Shown here piece after piece: positions 45,051 through 53,917 of a stretch of 64,000 nucleotides of DNA. Location: the NCBI RefSeq assembly GCF_000023145.1, contig NC_012704.1, forward strand, positions 992,001 through 1,056,000. Direction: 5' to 3'. This stretch comes from Corynebacterium kroppenstedtii DSM 44385 (GTDB taxonomy: Bacteria; Actinomycetota; Actinomycetes; Mycobacteriales; Mycobacteriaceae). The notes under the pieces were generated by a model. It worked only from the letters and a program-made list of their open reading frames with translations, was not told the DNA's origin and made no database searches. Position 1 is the first letter of the stretch. The number at the start of each line of letters is the position of its first letter. Made by a program: the position numbers and the translations under genes.

Positions 45051-46733
45051 CTAACCTGCCAGGGCGTCGGTCATTGCTTGGGGGAATGACTTGTCTGTGG
45101 CATTCGGGATTGCGTGGTAGCGCCCATTAGTTAATTGGCTCACTTCGCGGAGCCACGGGTCCACCTTGTCGCCGAGAGCGATGACATCGACTTGTACAGG
45201 GGATTGCTTGTTGATGATATCGGCCTGAAGGCGAGCGTTAGCTGCGTTCATGGATTGTCCCGCATTCGTTGAATCGGTCACGATAACGACACGCTTTGGA
45301 GCAGGTCCGCTAATTGACGCATTGAGCATCGCTGCGACGGTCGATTCATACAGGAACGGGGTGCCACCTGTCGTGAGTCCGTTAACCATTGATGCGCTCC
45401 GAGCCCCGTGGTCGCCGATACTGAGGTCAACATGGTTTCGATAGGGTTCGACCCTTTCCATGGGCGAGGAAAAACTCCATAACGACGTCACCCGCCCGTG
45501 CTGTCCCGCTTCTTGTAGGCTTCGGGCGCTCTCTCGCTGGATAACGTCAAAATGGTTGCGCATAGATTCCGACGTGTCGATCAGCAGCAGTGTCGACGCC
45601 GGGGCAGGACGTTGTTGATTCAACCGATCAGGTTTTTGTGTGGACTTAGCCTGGTCCTTTGCCGCGTCCTTCTTTTCTGGGGACTGTTGAGCGGCCGCTT
45701 TATCGGTCGTGGCTTCACCATCCGTGTGCCCGGACGCCTGGCTATTCATCTCCGTCGTGGTGGAGTTAGTCACCGTCACCGGTGGAAGCTCGCCACTGAC
45801 CTGATTCGACGCAGCGTAAGCCAGTTCTTTGGTGTCGTTCGATAGGGAATCATGGGTAGGAGTTTTCTCAGCAGCCTGCGATTCCGAATGAGAGCGGGCG
45901 AATTCTGAAAAATCAGTGGCAGCCCGTGCTTGATACTCGGTAACCCGAGGGCTAGAGCTCATTTTCAGAAGCGGGAAATCGACCGTCGCATCACCGATCG
46001 GTGAAAACGCCGTGTTGTCGCCCCCAAGCGACTGCGGAGCCGCTACAGAAGAATTGCCCTTCCCACTTGAGACGGACGAGACCGCTTCCGAAAGAGAAGT
46101 GGGGGATAGGGTGGCAGCAACTTCACGTGCCGACGCATCACGCGCTTGAGGATCCATACCGGCTGGATGATCTTTAGCGAATTGGGCACTAGCCGCGTAA
46201 GCAGACCAGGTCGAGTCGCGCGGATACATCGGCGCGCCCGGTGCTTTGTCTTGTGCCGAGTTCTTTGAATGAATCGTTCCTAATTGTTGACGATCAACGA
46301 GCACCGACGAATCGATTTCTGCTTCGCTGCCGTCCAAAGCGGTCCCGCCGGGGTTATCCTGCGTTGAACCAGGGAGGCTACCAGCGGGTATCCACGCTGC
46401 GGGGAGATCCCCCTCGGGCGAATGGAACAAAGCTATCGCCTGTGCCGTATTCGCATATGTGATCTTCGGCGTAATACACGAATCATGGGTGGAAGGAGTC
46501 GACTTCGAATAGTCCGACGTCAACTTCTCAGCCGTAGCCTTGGCTGAAGGGTCAGCAATGACGTTGAGAACTGTCGATCGATCACAGTCAGCAGCGTTAG
46601 ACGACGATTTATTCCGACTGACGAAAAACACAGACAAGGCAGCGAGAAGTGCGAGCACGATGACAATAACAAATGCCACCCACACCCACCGCGCGAAGCG
46701 TAATTGTCGTGTTCCTGATCGATGATTCGCCAT
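45051..46733 (-). CDS. Membrane-anchored binding-protein/VWA-domain protein
   Basis: 560 residues. An N-terminal basic segment and transmembrane helix (about 16-38) anchor an exported protein. Residues ~48-320 have the look of a solute-binding-protein-like domain (TVLNVIADPSAKATAEKL..., FHSPEGDLPAAWIPAGS). A Ser/Thr/Lys/Gln-rich linker (~325-375) leads to a C-terminal von Willebrand A domain with MIDAS DTSES at 386-390 and GTPFLYESTVAAML and VIVTDSTNAG segments. Proteins with this combination are seen in corynebacteria without known function. It may bind a metal-dependent ligand at the cell surface. It is 9 bases from the upstream gene and probably co-transcribed. Confidence 0.82.
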   Translation of the reverse strand: MANHRSGTRQLRFARWVWVAFVIVIVLALLAALSVFFVSRNKSSSNAADCDRSTVLNVIADPSAKATAEKLTSDYSKSTPSTHDSCITPKITYANTAQAIALFHSPEGDLPAAWIPAGSLPGSTQDNPGGTALDGSEAEIDSSVLVDRQQLGTIHSKNSAQDKAPGAPMYPRDSTWSAYAASAQFAKDHPAGMDPQARDASAREVAATLSPTSLSEAVSSVSSGKGNSSVAAPQSLGGDNTAFSPIGDATVDFPLLKMSSSPRVTEYQARAATDFSEFARSHSESQAAEKTPTHDSLSNDTKELAYAASNQVSGELPPVTVTNSTTTEMNSQASGHTDGEATTDKAAAQQSPEKKDAAKDQAKSTQKPDRLNQQRPAPASTLLLIDTSESMRNHFDVIQRESARSLQEAGQHGRVTSLWSFSSPMERVEPYRNHVDLSIGDHGARSASMVNGLTTGGTPFLYESTVAAMLNASISGPAPKRVVIVTDSTNAGQSMNAANARLQADIINKQSPVQVDVIALGDKVDPWLREVSQLTNGRYHAIPNATDKSFPQAMTDALAG

Positions 46734-46742
46734 AACGCAATG

Positions 46743-47675
46743 TTACAACGTTAAATCTGAGGTGCGAATGATATCAATGAGCTTCGTCCGTAGGTCGGAG
46801 GCGCGCTGAGAAAATTCGCGTTGCGCAGCAACATATTGTGCTTTCCCCTCGGACGTCTCAATGGGGACCGCGGAAAACCCCCACTCGGTGAGATCGTAGG
46901 GCGAGGCCTCCATATCAAGTTTCCGAATATCGCAGGCTAAACGGAATGTATCCAGCCACAGTTCACCGGGAACGAGGGGACCTAACTTCGTCGCCCACTT
47001 ATATAAATCCATGTTTGCGTGCAAGCATGCGCCCTGTTCACACCGTGGTTGTGTTTCCCGCGATGGGTGGAACTTATTGCGGGGGACGGCGTCGGGTGTG
47101 AAGAATCGAAAAGCGTCGTAGTGCGTGCACCGCACGGAATGAGTTTCAACCACCCGGTTCGTCGCCTCTGCTCCTAGCCTGAGCGGTTCTGGATGTCGAG
47201 GCCGTCCTCGATAAACCATCGCCCATTCGTGGAGGCCAAAACAGTCAAAATGCGTGGGATTGGACAGTGTTTGGGCCAGCAGATTCTCAATGTAGCGGAA
47301 CGTTGAGCCTCGATCTGCCCACAACGCAGCAGCGTCCAACGTCGTGATGGTATGGCCATGAAGCTGCTCCGCAGTGATACCAGCGTCCTCAAGCGCAACA
47401 GTGGGGACAGATTCGCGATCAACCTCAGTGAAATACTTCATAGCAGGAGCATCGACGAGATACACACCGTGGCCAGGTGACCAATGACTGAGTTTCCCTG
47501 GGGTGACGGGGTAGTAGTGGAAGATAAAGTCCCACACCGGATGCCGTTGCCCGCGAGAGGCGCGTTCAAGGTGATCTTTAGTCAACCTTGTAACAGTGTC
47601 CTTATGTGCATACCGACGCATTGTCCACTCTGATGGAAAAAGAATGGTGGGGCGAAATGTTGTCGAAGTCGGCAT
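46743..47675 (-). CDS. Conserved protein of unknown function (often labelled 3-methyladenine glycosylase)
   Basis: 310 residues, no signal peptide or membrane helix. Conserved-looking segments are GQRHPVWDFIFHYYPVTPGKLSHWSPGHGVYL, THFDCFGLHEWAMVYR and RCEQGACLHANMDLYKWATKLGPLVPGELW. Similar actinobacterial proteins are commonly deposited as '3-methyladenine DNA glycosylase', but I see none of the HhH or AAG-fold motifs. The dense His, Trp, Tyr and Cys in HPVWDFIFHYYP and CEQGACLHAN suggest a catalytic or metal site. I do not assign a function. Confidence 0.8.
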   Translation of the reverse strand: MPTSTTFRPTILFPSEWTMRRYAHKDTVTRLTKDHLERASRGQRHPVWDFIFHYYPVTPGKLSHWSPGHGVYLVDAPAMKYFTEVDRESVPTVALEDAGITAEQLHGHTITTLDAAALWADRGSTFRYIENLLAQTLSNPTHFDCFGLHEWAMVYRGRPRHPEPLRLGAEATNRVVETHSVRCTHYDAFRFFTPDAVPRNKFHPSRETQPRCEQGACLHANMDLYKWATKLGPLVPGELWLDTFRLACDIRKLDMEASPYDLTEWGFSAVPIETSEGKAQYVAAQREFSQRASDLRTKLIDIIRTSDLTL

Positions 47676-47739
47676 AATGTCTGAGGTCGAATTCCTTTGC
47701 TGTCGTGGGGTAGTAGGCGCGTGGGCTTACTCGTGTGTC

Positions 47740-48798
47740 TTAGTCATCGTGGGTACTATCGCGCACGGTTCCCACATATTCCTCGATCAAATCTTCGAGG
47801 GTCACTATTCCGTATTGATGCCCGCCGTCTACCACTTGTGCAATATGACGAGAGCGTCCACGCATGAGCCGCAGCGCTTGGTCCATGGGAGTAGAGGGGG
47901 AGAAAGTGATGAGCGGCCGGATTTCCCTGCGCGCTAACACCGTTTCCGGGTCAGAGTGGGGTGGGATTTCCCGGTCCAAAATGTCTTTGACGTGGACGTA
48001 GCCTAAGTACGTGCCATCTCTACCTGTCACGGGGAAACGCGAAAAGCCGGTGTCGGCAACAGCCTTTTCCACATCGCCCATCATCGGACCACTGCCGCGC
48101 AAAGGCACTGTACGGACCTCGTCGGCGGGGATGAGGACCTCGTCGATATGGCGACGTGGGGACGCTAACGCCTTGTTCAGCCGAGAGTGCTCTTCTGCGT
48201 CGATCAGGCCTTCCTGACGTGAATCAGAAATCATGCGCGCTAGCTCCGACGGGCTAACAGTGGTGTCTAACTCGTCCTTCTGTGTGATACCAACTGCTGC
48301 CAGCGTGATACGTGCTACCCAGTTGAAGAACAGAATGATGGGGCGCGTTATTTTCACGAACATGACGTGGATCGGGACGAGCCACATCGCGACGTTTTCT
48401 GGCCCCGCGAGCGCAATATTCTTCGGCACCATCTCGCCCAGAATGATGTGAAGAATAGAGACCAAGAGCAGCGCGAGCGCGAATCCAATGGGATGCAGTA
48501 ATCCGTCGGGAACGCCGAGAGCTGCCGCGGGGGTTTCGATGAGATGGGAGACGGCTGGCTCGCCAACCTTACCCAGGAGGAGGCTTGCGATGGTGACGCC
48601 GAATTGAGCTCCGGCTAGGTTCATGGATAGATGCTCAGTGGCATTAATCACTGCGCGTGCCCTGGCATCCCCGGACTCTAGGATCGATTCCAGCCGGTCT
48701 TTGCGGGAAGAAATGAGGGCAAACTCTGCTCCCACAAAGAATGCGTTTAACGCGATAAGGAAGAGGGCGAATACGAGAGCCCATAGGTCGCCGATCAT
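47740..48798 (-). CDS. DUF21-CBS membrane protein (CorC/HlyC type), short
   Basis: 352 residues: N-terminal DUF21 (CNNM) transmembrane domain (~1-200; LWALVFALFLIALNAFFVGAEFALISSRKDRL and following helices) and a pair of CBS domains (~215-345; ISDSRQEGLIDAEEHSRLNKAL, RFPVTGRDGTYLGYVHVKDIL). No CorC_HlyC C-terminal domain. Family members move Mg2+ or Co2+ or regulate it; 'hemolysin' is a historical label. The ATG directly follows the stop of the upstream paralogue (TAAATG), with AGAGGGGGA before it, so the two form an operon, as Rv1841c-Rv1842c. Confidence 0.9.
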   Translation of the reverse strand: MIGDLWALVFALFLIALNAFFVGAEFALISSRKDRLESILESGDARARAVINATEHLSMNLAGAQFGVTIASLLLGKVGEPAVSHLIETPAAALGVPDGLLHPIGFALALLLVSILHIILGEMVPKNIALAGPENVAMWLVPIHVMFVKITRPIILFFNWVARITLAAVGITQKDELDTTVSPSELARMISDSRQEGLIDAEEHSRLNKALASPRRHIDEVLIPADEVRTVPLRGSGPMMGDVEKAVADTGFSRFPVTGRDGTYLGYVHVKDILDREIPPHSDPETVLARREIRPLITFSPSTPMDQALRLMRGRSRHIAQVVDGGHQYGIVTLEDLIEEYVGTVRDSTHDD

Positions 48799-50196
48799 TT
48801 ATTCCCCCTCTCGCAGTGGCAGATTGTTGTTGTCTTCCGCACTTGTCATCGCAGATGCTTGTTCGGGAGTGATAGGGGTCAAAAGCACCCGATCTACTCG
48901 TCGGTCATCCATCGATGTCACTCGGGCCGACCAGGATAAAGGATTCGTTTCCACCACATTGATGTCTGGATCTGGCAAAACGATGATGTCGCCTTCGACG
49001 GGAATCCGTTTGAGGTTCGTCATGACTAGGCCACCCAGAGTTTCATATGGCCCCTCAGGGGCTTTATAGCCAAGCCGAGATTCCAACTCATCAATGCGCA
49101 CGAGCCCGGAGCAATCCCACGACGTTCCCGATTGCCGTATCTCCGTCTCAGTTTCGGTGTCATCGTGTTCGTCGAAGACAGCGCCGAGGATTTCTTCGAC
49201 CATGTCCTCAATAGTGACGATGCCGCTTGTTCCGCCATATTCGTCGGCAACCATGGCCATTTCGCACCCAGATTGTCGAACAATCTTCAGGACACTGTCG
49301 CCGTCGAGACTGGTAGGCACGACGGGCGCAGGATCGGCGTAGTCCAGCACTAATGTCGAATCACGTTGATCCGTCGGAAAGGTAAACGCCTTTTTGACGT
49401 GGATGACGCCGAGAGTGTTATCGAGATCGCCATCGGTAATGGGGAAGCGCGAGTGCCCTGTCTCCATGGCAAGGGTGAGTAAATCCGTCATCGAGGCGTG
49501 TTTTTCGAGAGCCTCGACTTTGGCACGAGGAGTCATAATTTCGTCGGCCGAAACATCTCCGAATTTCAGTGACCGGTCAATGAGTGTGGCTTGATTTTTT
49601 GACATACCTCCATGAAGAGCCGAGTTTCGCACCAGCGCACCCAGCTCCTGAGGAGAGCGTGCCGACGCTAGCTCATCGGCGGGCTCGATCCCCATCTTTC
49701 TCACCAAATGATTGGCGGACCAATTCAAAGTTTTAATGAATGGCGAGAAAAGCCGGTTGAAATACACAACCGGCCGGACCGTGATCTTGGCCGCCTTCAT
49801 AGGGTTAGTGATCGCTATGTTCTTTGGAACAAGCTCGCCATAAACCATGGACAGAAGTGCCGCGATAATCATCGCGATGATCAACGCAATGGACTGCGAG
49901 GCAGAGGGGGAGATCCCAACTACTTCAAGTAGGGGCGTTATAAATGTGGACAGCACCGGCTCTGCTAAATAGCCTGTGGCCAGCGTCGTTAATGTAATAC
50001 CGAGCTGTGCCCCGGACAAATGAAAGGAAAGGTTTTGATGTGCCTTTCCCACCAATTTGCCCAACGGGGAGGTGTCTTCCTGGATAGTGGAATTTTCCAG
50101 ACCAGTAAGCGCGAACTCCACCGCCACGAATACTCCCGTGCCGGCGGTCAACGCGATGAAACCGATAATGCCCAGAATACTTAATGCAATGTCCAT
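48799..50196 (-). CDS. DUF21-CBS-CorC_HlyC membrane protein, long
   Basis: 465 residues: DUF21 membrane domain (~1-200; IALTAGTGVFVAVEFALTGLEN), two CBS domains (~215-345; ITDGDLDNTLGVIHVKKAF and MVADEYGGTSGIVTIEDMVEEILGAV) and a C-terminal CorC_HlyC transporter-associated domain (~360-445). Probably a divalent-cation efflux or magnesium transporter. Paralogue of the adjacent shorter gene, with which it may form a heteromer. ATG 50196. Confidence 0.9.
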   Translation of the reverse strand: MDIALSILGIIGFIALTAGTGVFVAVEFALTGLENSTIQEDTSPLGKLVGKAHQNLSFHLSGAQLGITLTTLATGYLAEPVLSTFITPLLEVVGISPSASQSIALIIAMIIAALLSMVYGELVPKNIAITNPMKAAKITVRPVVYFNRLFSPFIKTLNWSANHLVRKMGIEPADELASARSPQELGALVRNSALHGGMSKNQATLIDRSLKFGDVSADEIMTPRAKVEALEKHASMTDLLTLAMETGHSRFPITDGDLDNTLGVIHVKKAFTFPTDQRDSTLVLDYADPAPVVPTSLDGDSVLKIVRQSGCEMAMVADEYGGTSGIVTIEDMVEEILGAVFDEHDDTETETEIRQSGTSWDCSGLVRIDELESRLGYKAPEGPYETLGGLVMTNLKRIPVEGDIIVLPDPDINVVETNPLSWSARVTSMDDRRVDRVLLTPITPEQASAMTSAEDNNNLPLREGE

Positions 50197-50264
50197 AGTT
50201 GGTAGCTAGTGTAGATCCGCCAGACGACGGGAGTAATCCCGACAGGGGAGTGACCAGTCGTCAG

Positions 50265-51728
50265 TTACGCTTCAACCTCTGAGCGATCGCCCGACCACAG
50301 CGTGTGGAAGGAACCATCTTTGTCGATCCGACGATAGGTATGGGCACCGAAGAAATCGCGCTGTGCCTGAATCAGTGTCGCGGGGAGACGCTCAGCACGA
50401 AGCGAATCATAGTACGACAATGAGGACGCGAAGACGGGGATAGGTAGTCCCATTTCCGTCGCAGAGACGACGATGCGCCGCCAGGAATCAACCAGGTTAG
50501 ACATCTGTTCCGTGAAGTACGGATCCAAGAGGAGGAGCTGGAGATCCGGGTTCTGGTCATACGCTTCACGAATTCGGTTGAGGAATTTCGCGCGAATGAT
50601 GCAGCCGCCTCGCCAGATCGTCGCTAAGTCACGGGGATCGACGTTCCATTCGTGCTCTGCTGACCCGGCCTTAATTTCATCGAAACCTTGGGCATAGGCC
50701 ACCATCTTCGACGCGTAGAGGGCCCGCCGCACATCCTCGATGAAGCTCTCCCGTTCCTCAGCAGAAATGGGTGAGCGGAGAGACCCGCTGGGGAGGTTCC
50801 CCTGTGTGGCGGTGCGTTGTGCAGTAGCGCCAGACAATGCGCGTGCGAAGACCGCCTCGCCGATGCCTGTGACAGGAATTCCCAGGTCAAGTGCCGCTTT
50901 CACAGTCCAGCGGCCGGTTCCCTTCTGACCCGCGCTGTCAACGATGACGTCAACGAGCGGCTTCCCGGTTTCACTATCAACATGTGAGAGAACTTCTGCG
51001 GTGATTTCAACCAGGTAAGAGTCAAGATCGCCCTTGTTCCATTCCCGGAAAACGTCGGCGATCTCTGCTGGCTCCATGTTCGCGCCGTAGCGGAGCAGGT
51101 GGTAGGCCTCGCCAATGACCTGCATATCGGCATACTCAATGCCGTTGTGGACCATCTTCACAAAGTGGCCTGCACCGTTAGGACCGATGTGGGTGCAGCA
51201 GGGAGTGCCGTCGACCTGTGCAGCAATCGATTCGAGTAATGGGCCGAGAGACTTGTATGACTCTTCTGGGCCACCAGGCATGATGGAGGGGCCGTTGAGA
51301 GCACCTTCTTCACCGCCTGAAATTCCTGCGCCGACGAAGTGCAATCCGCGAGCAGCAATTTCCCGTTCGCGGCGGATGGTATCCGTGTAGAGAGAGTTAC
51401 CGCCGTCGATAATGATGTCGCCTTCCTCCATAGCATCGGCCAGCTGTGAAATGACGGCATCGGTCGCCGCACCAGCTTTCACCATGATGAGGGCGCGACG
51501 CGGGCGCTCAAGAGAAGCAACGAATTTTTCAATCGTCGACGACGCAATGAATGAACCAGTGTCACCAAAGTCCGACATAAACGCGTCAGTTTTTTCGTGA
51601 GAACGGTTGTACACCGCGACCGTGTAGCCGTGCGATGCAAAATTACGGGCAATATTTGAGCCCATCACTGCGAGCCCGACGACTCCGATATTGGCTAGGT
51701 TGCCTTGTGCTGTGGAGGTATCACTCAT
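50265..51728 (-). CDS. gnd: 6-phosphogluconate dehydrogenase, decarboxylating
   Basis: Third enzyme of the oxidative pentose phosphate pathway; makes ribulose 5-phosphate, CO2 and NADPH. N-terminal Rossmann domain NIGVVGLAVMGSNIARNFASHGYTVAVYNR; catalytic/substrate stretch VGAGISGGEEGALNGPSIMPGG and HFVKMVHNGIEYADMQVIGE with the conserved Lys, His and Asn; C-terminal all-helical dimer domain. 487 residues, long form. ATG 51728. Divergent from the thioesterase, 67 bases apart. Confidence 0.96.
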   Translation of the reverse strand: MSDTSTAQGNLANIGVVGLAVMGSNIARNFASHGYTVAVYNRSHEKTDAFMSDFGDTGSFIASSTIEKFVASLERPRRALIMVKAGAATDAVISQLADAMEEGDIIIDGGNSLYTDTIRREREIAARGLHFVGAGISGGEEGALNGPSIMPGGPEESYKSLGPLLESIAAQVDGTPCCTHIGPNGAGHFVKMVHNGIEYADMQVIGEAYHLLRYGANMEPAEIADVFREWNKGDLDSYLVEITAEVLSHVDSETGKPLVDVIVDSAGQKGTGRWTVKAALDLGIPVTGIGEAVFARALSGATAQRTATQGNLPSGSLRSPISAEERESFIEDVRRALYASKMVAYAQGFDEIKAGSAEHEWNVDPRDLATIWRGGCIIRAKFLNRIREAYDQNPDLQLLLLDPYFTEQMSNLVDSWRRIVVSATEMGLPIPVFASSLSYYDSLRAERLPATLIQAQRDFFGAHTYRRIDKDGSFHTLWSGDRSEVEA

Positions 51729-51795
51729 GACCCCCGAGTCTAGCGTGTTCTATTTCCGACGTCTGACAGTGCATATATCAGTACGATGGTGATCT

Positions 51796-52317
51796 ATGAG
51801 TTTTGTCGAGAAATTCGGAATTTCCACGCAGCGTCAACTCACTGATGATGAATTGGCTGAGCTCAATGGCGGTGCCGTGTACGGAGAGGAAACTCCTGAA
51901 ACAGGATCGAGCCCTGCTCTTCCGCACGGTTTAGACCAAACCCTAGGTATGACCTTTACTGCTGTTGGCCCCGAAAGAGTTGAGGGGAGGATCGTGATCG
52001 ATCAGCGCCATGTTCAGCCATGGGGCGTGACGAATGGTGGCGTGTACTGCGCGATTGGTGAGTCTATTGCATCTATCGCGGGATATATCGCCACTGGGGG
52101 ACAGGCAACTGTGATGGGAGTAAATAACAACACAGATTTCTTCCGCCCGTCTCGCCCAGGGGATATCTTGCGTGCGATCGCCAGGCCGGTGAATCTTGGC
52201 AGAACTTTCCAGGTATGGGAAGTCCTTATCGCGAATGAACGCACTGAGAAGCTTGTTGCGCGGACAAATCTTCGAACGTCGGTTATTCCGCAGTCTTCCA
52301 CTTCTCAGCAGGGTTAG
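51796..52317 (+). CDS. PaaI-type hotdog thioesterase
   Basis: 173 residues with a single hotdog domain (~55-165). HVQPWGVTNGGVYCAIGESIASIAGYIA is the active-site helix motif; LRAIARPVNLGRTFQVWEVLI the following strands. The family hydrolyses acyl- or aryl-CoA; the Rv1847 homologue occupies the same place. Substrate not predictable. N-terminal ~45 residues are hydrophilic. Its last 35 bases overlap the convergent ndh 3' end. Confidence 0.87.
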   Translation: MSFVEKFGISTQRQLTDDELAELNGGAVYGEETPETGSSPALPHGLDQTLGMTFTAVGPERVEGRIVIDQRHVQPWGVTNGGVYCAIGESIASIAGYIATGGQATVMGVNNNTDFFRPSRPGDILRAIARPVNLGRTFQVWEVLIANERTEKLVARTNLRTSVIPQSSTSQQG

Positions 52318-53719
52318 GGGTACCCAGTTTCCGGGTCTCCCGCGCCTCTGCAGCCTTGGGGGATTCGACCGCTAGTTTGTCGAGCCCGTTGCGTGCATAA
52401 AGCTGCTGTTGCGTGGTGTCCAAGTGCCACCGCTTGGGGGAAATGGAATTGAGGCCCCAGCTGACCATCGACACGAGCCTGTTGCGGAAGCCCACAATGA
52501 AGGCCAAGTGAACCAACAGCCACGTGACCCACCCAAAGAATCCAGCGAATTCAACTTTATCCAGCTTAACGACGGCCTGGAATCGGGACACTGTGGCCAT
52601 CGAGCCCTTGTCAAAGTACTCAAAGTCAGGGCGTTCTTCGTATGACCGTCCCCGTGCTTCTTGGGCGATCTGTTCGGCAGCATACTTGCCGCCCTGGATA
52701 GCCACCTGCGCAACACCAGGCAGTTTATTCAGTGACATCATGTCGCCGACGACGAAGACATCGCGGTGGTTACCCACGGTAAGGTCAGCATTGACCGGTA
52801 CACGCCCGGCGCGGTCGACCTCGACACCGCTTTGTTTCGCGATGATGGCGCCCAGGGGAGAGGCTGCAACGCCGGCGGACCAAATCTTGCATGACGCCTC
52901 GATGGTCGTTTCTTCGCCGGACTCGAGATTCTTGTACGTCAGACCGCGTTTGTTGACGGCCGTCACGATGGAGCCGAGGATAATTTCGACTCCCATACGA
53001 CGGAGTTGGTTGGCGGCTTTTCGACCCAACCGCTTACCAAACGGCGGAAGTACCTGGGGTGCTCCGTCGAGAAGAATGATGCGCGCGTCCGCAGGGTCGA
53101 AGTTGGAGTATTCGCCTGTCAGGGTACGGTTCGCCATCTCTGCGACCTGACCAGCTAGCTCGACACCGGTGGGGCCTGCGCCGACGATGGCGAAGGTGAG
53201 AAGGCGATCGCGCTCACGCTGATCTGTCGTCATCTCGGCACGCTCGAATGCGCTAATAATGCGGGAACGGATTTCGAGGGCATCGTCGATGCTCTTCATC
53301 CCCGGTGCGTACTTTGCGAATTCGTCGTTGCCGAAGTAGGACTGGCCAGCGCCGGCCGCCACAATCAAGGAATCGTAAGGAAACACGAGCTCGTGACCAT
53401 CCTGCGACGCCGTGACGGTTTTTACTTCTGTATCGACATTCTGAACTTCGCCGCGTGCGACATGAATATTGGGATCGGCATGGAAGATTTGCCGAATCGA
53501 CGAGGCTATTTCACCAGGGGAGAGAATGCCGGTTGCCACTTGGTACAGCAGCGGTTGGAAAACGTGGGTATTGTTTCGGTCGATGATCGTGACGTCGACA
53601 TTTTCGTTGGCAAGGCGTTTTGCCGCGAAAATCCCGCCGAATCCGGCGCCGATAATAACGACGCGGTGCTGAGAATCGTGGGAGGCGGGGGCGTTGTGGT
53701 TCGTTGTTTCGGAGGGCAT
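52283..53719 (-). CDS. ndh: Type II NADH dehydrogenase
   Basis: Single-subunit, non-proton-pumping NADH:menaquinone oxidoreductase at the inner face of the membrane. FAD-binding GAGFGG at 24-29; second Rossmann motif in FAIVGAGPTGVELAGQVAE; NHRDVFVVGDMMS and the AIQGGKYAAEQI quinone-site segment; C-terminal amphipathic/hydrophobic region (~385-415, GFFGWVTWLLVHLAFIVGFRNR) for membrane attachment. 478 residues. ATG 53719 with AAGGAG upstream. It shares a ~200-base intergenic region with the divergent cyclopropane-synthase-like gene and overlaps the thioesterase 3' end by 35 bases. Confidence 0.95.
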   Translation of the reverse strand: MPSETTNHNAPASHDSQHRVVIIGAGFGGIFAAKRLANENVDVTIIDRNNTHVFQPLLYQVATGILSPGEIASSIRQIFHADPNIHVARGEVQNVDTEVKTVTASQDGHELVFPYDSLIVAAGAGQSYFGNDEFAKYAPGMKSIDDALEIRSRIISAFERAEMTTDQRERDRLLTFAIVGAGPTGVELAGQVAEMANRTLTGEYSNFDPADARIILLDGAPQVLPPFGKRLGRKAANQLRRMGVEIILGSIVTAVNKRGLTYKNLESGEETTIEASCKIWSAGVAASPLGAIIAKQSGVEVDRAGRVPVNADLTVGNHRDVFVVGDMMSLNKLPGVAQVAIQGGKYAAEQIAQEARGRSYEERPDFEYFDKGSMATVSRFQAVVKLDKVEFAGFFGWVTWLLVHLAFIVGFRNRLVSMVSWGLNSISPKRWHLDTTQQQLYARNGLDKLAVESPKAAEARETRKLGTPNPAEKWKTAE

Positions 53720-53816
53720 AGGTCTCCTTCGGTGGGATATATCGTGCTTGGTCAGGGATCACGAAAAGTGTCGCCGCACATCAGTGTATGTCGGATCACA
53801 CAGTATGTAACCAATC

Positions 53817-53828
53817 ACACTATAGTGT
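53817..53828. promoter_or_regulatory. Palindrome in the ndh divergent region
   Basis: ACACTATAGTGT is a perfect 12-base palindrome about 100 bases upstream of ndh and of the opposing gene. A second inverted repeat, GTTAC-TTC-GTAAC, lies at 53878-53890. Either could be an operator or contain a -10 element (CTATAGT); the regulator is unknown. Confidence 0.45.
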
Positions 53829-53917
53829 CAGGCGTAAGTGTGGTAATTGCCGGGTTCATTCGCGAAGCTAGTCAATGGTTACTTCGTAACTCATGACGGC
53901 CTGCAGGGAAGTGTGGC

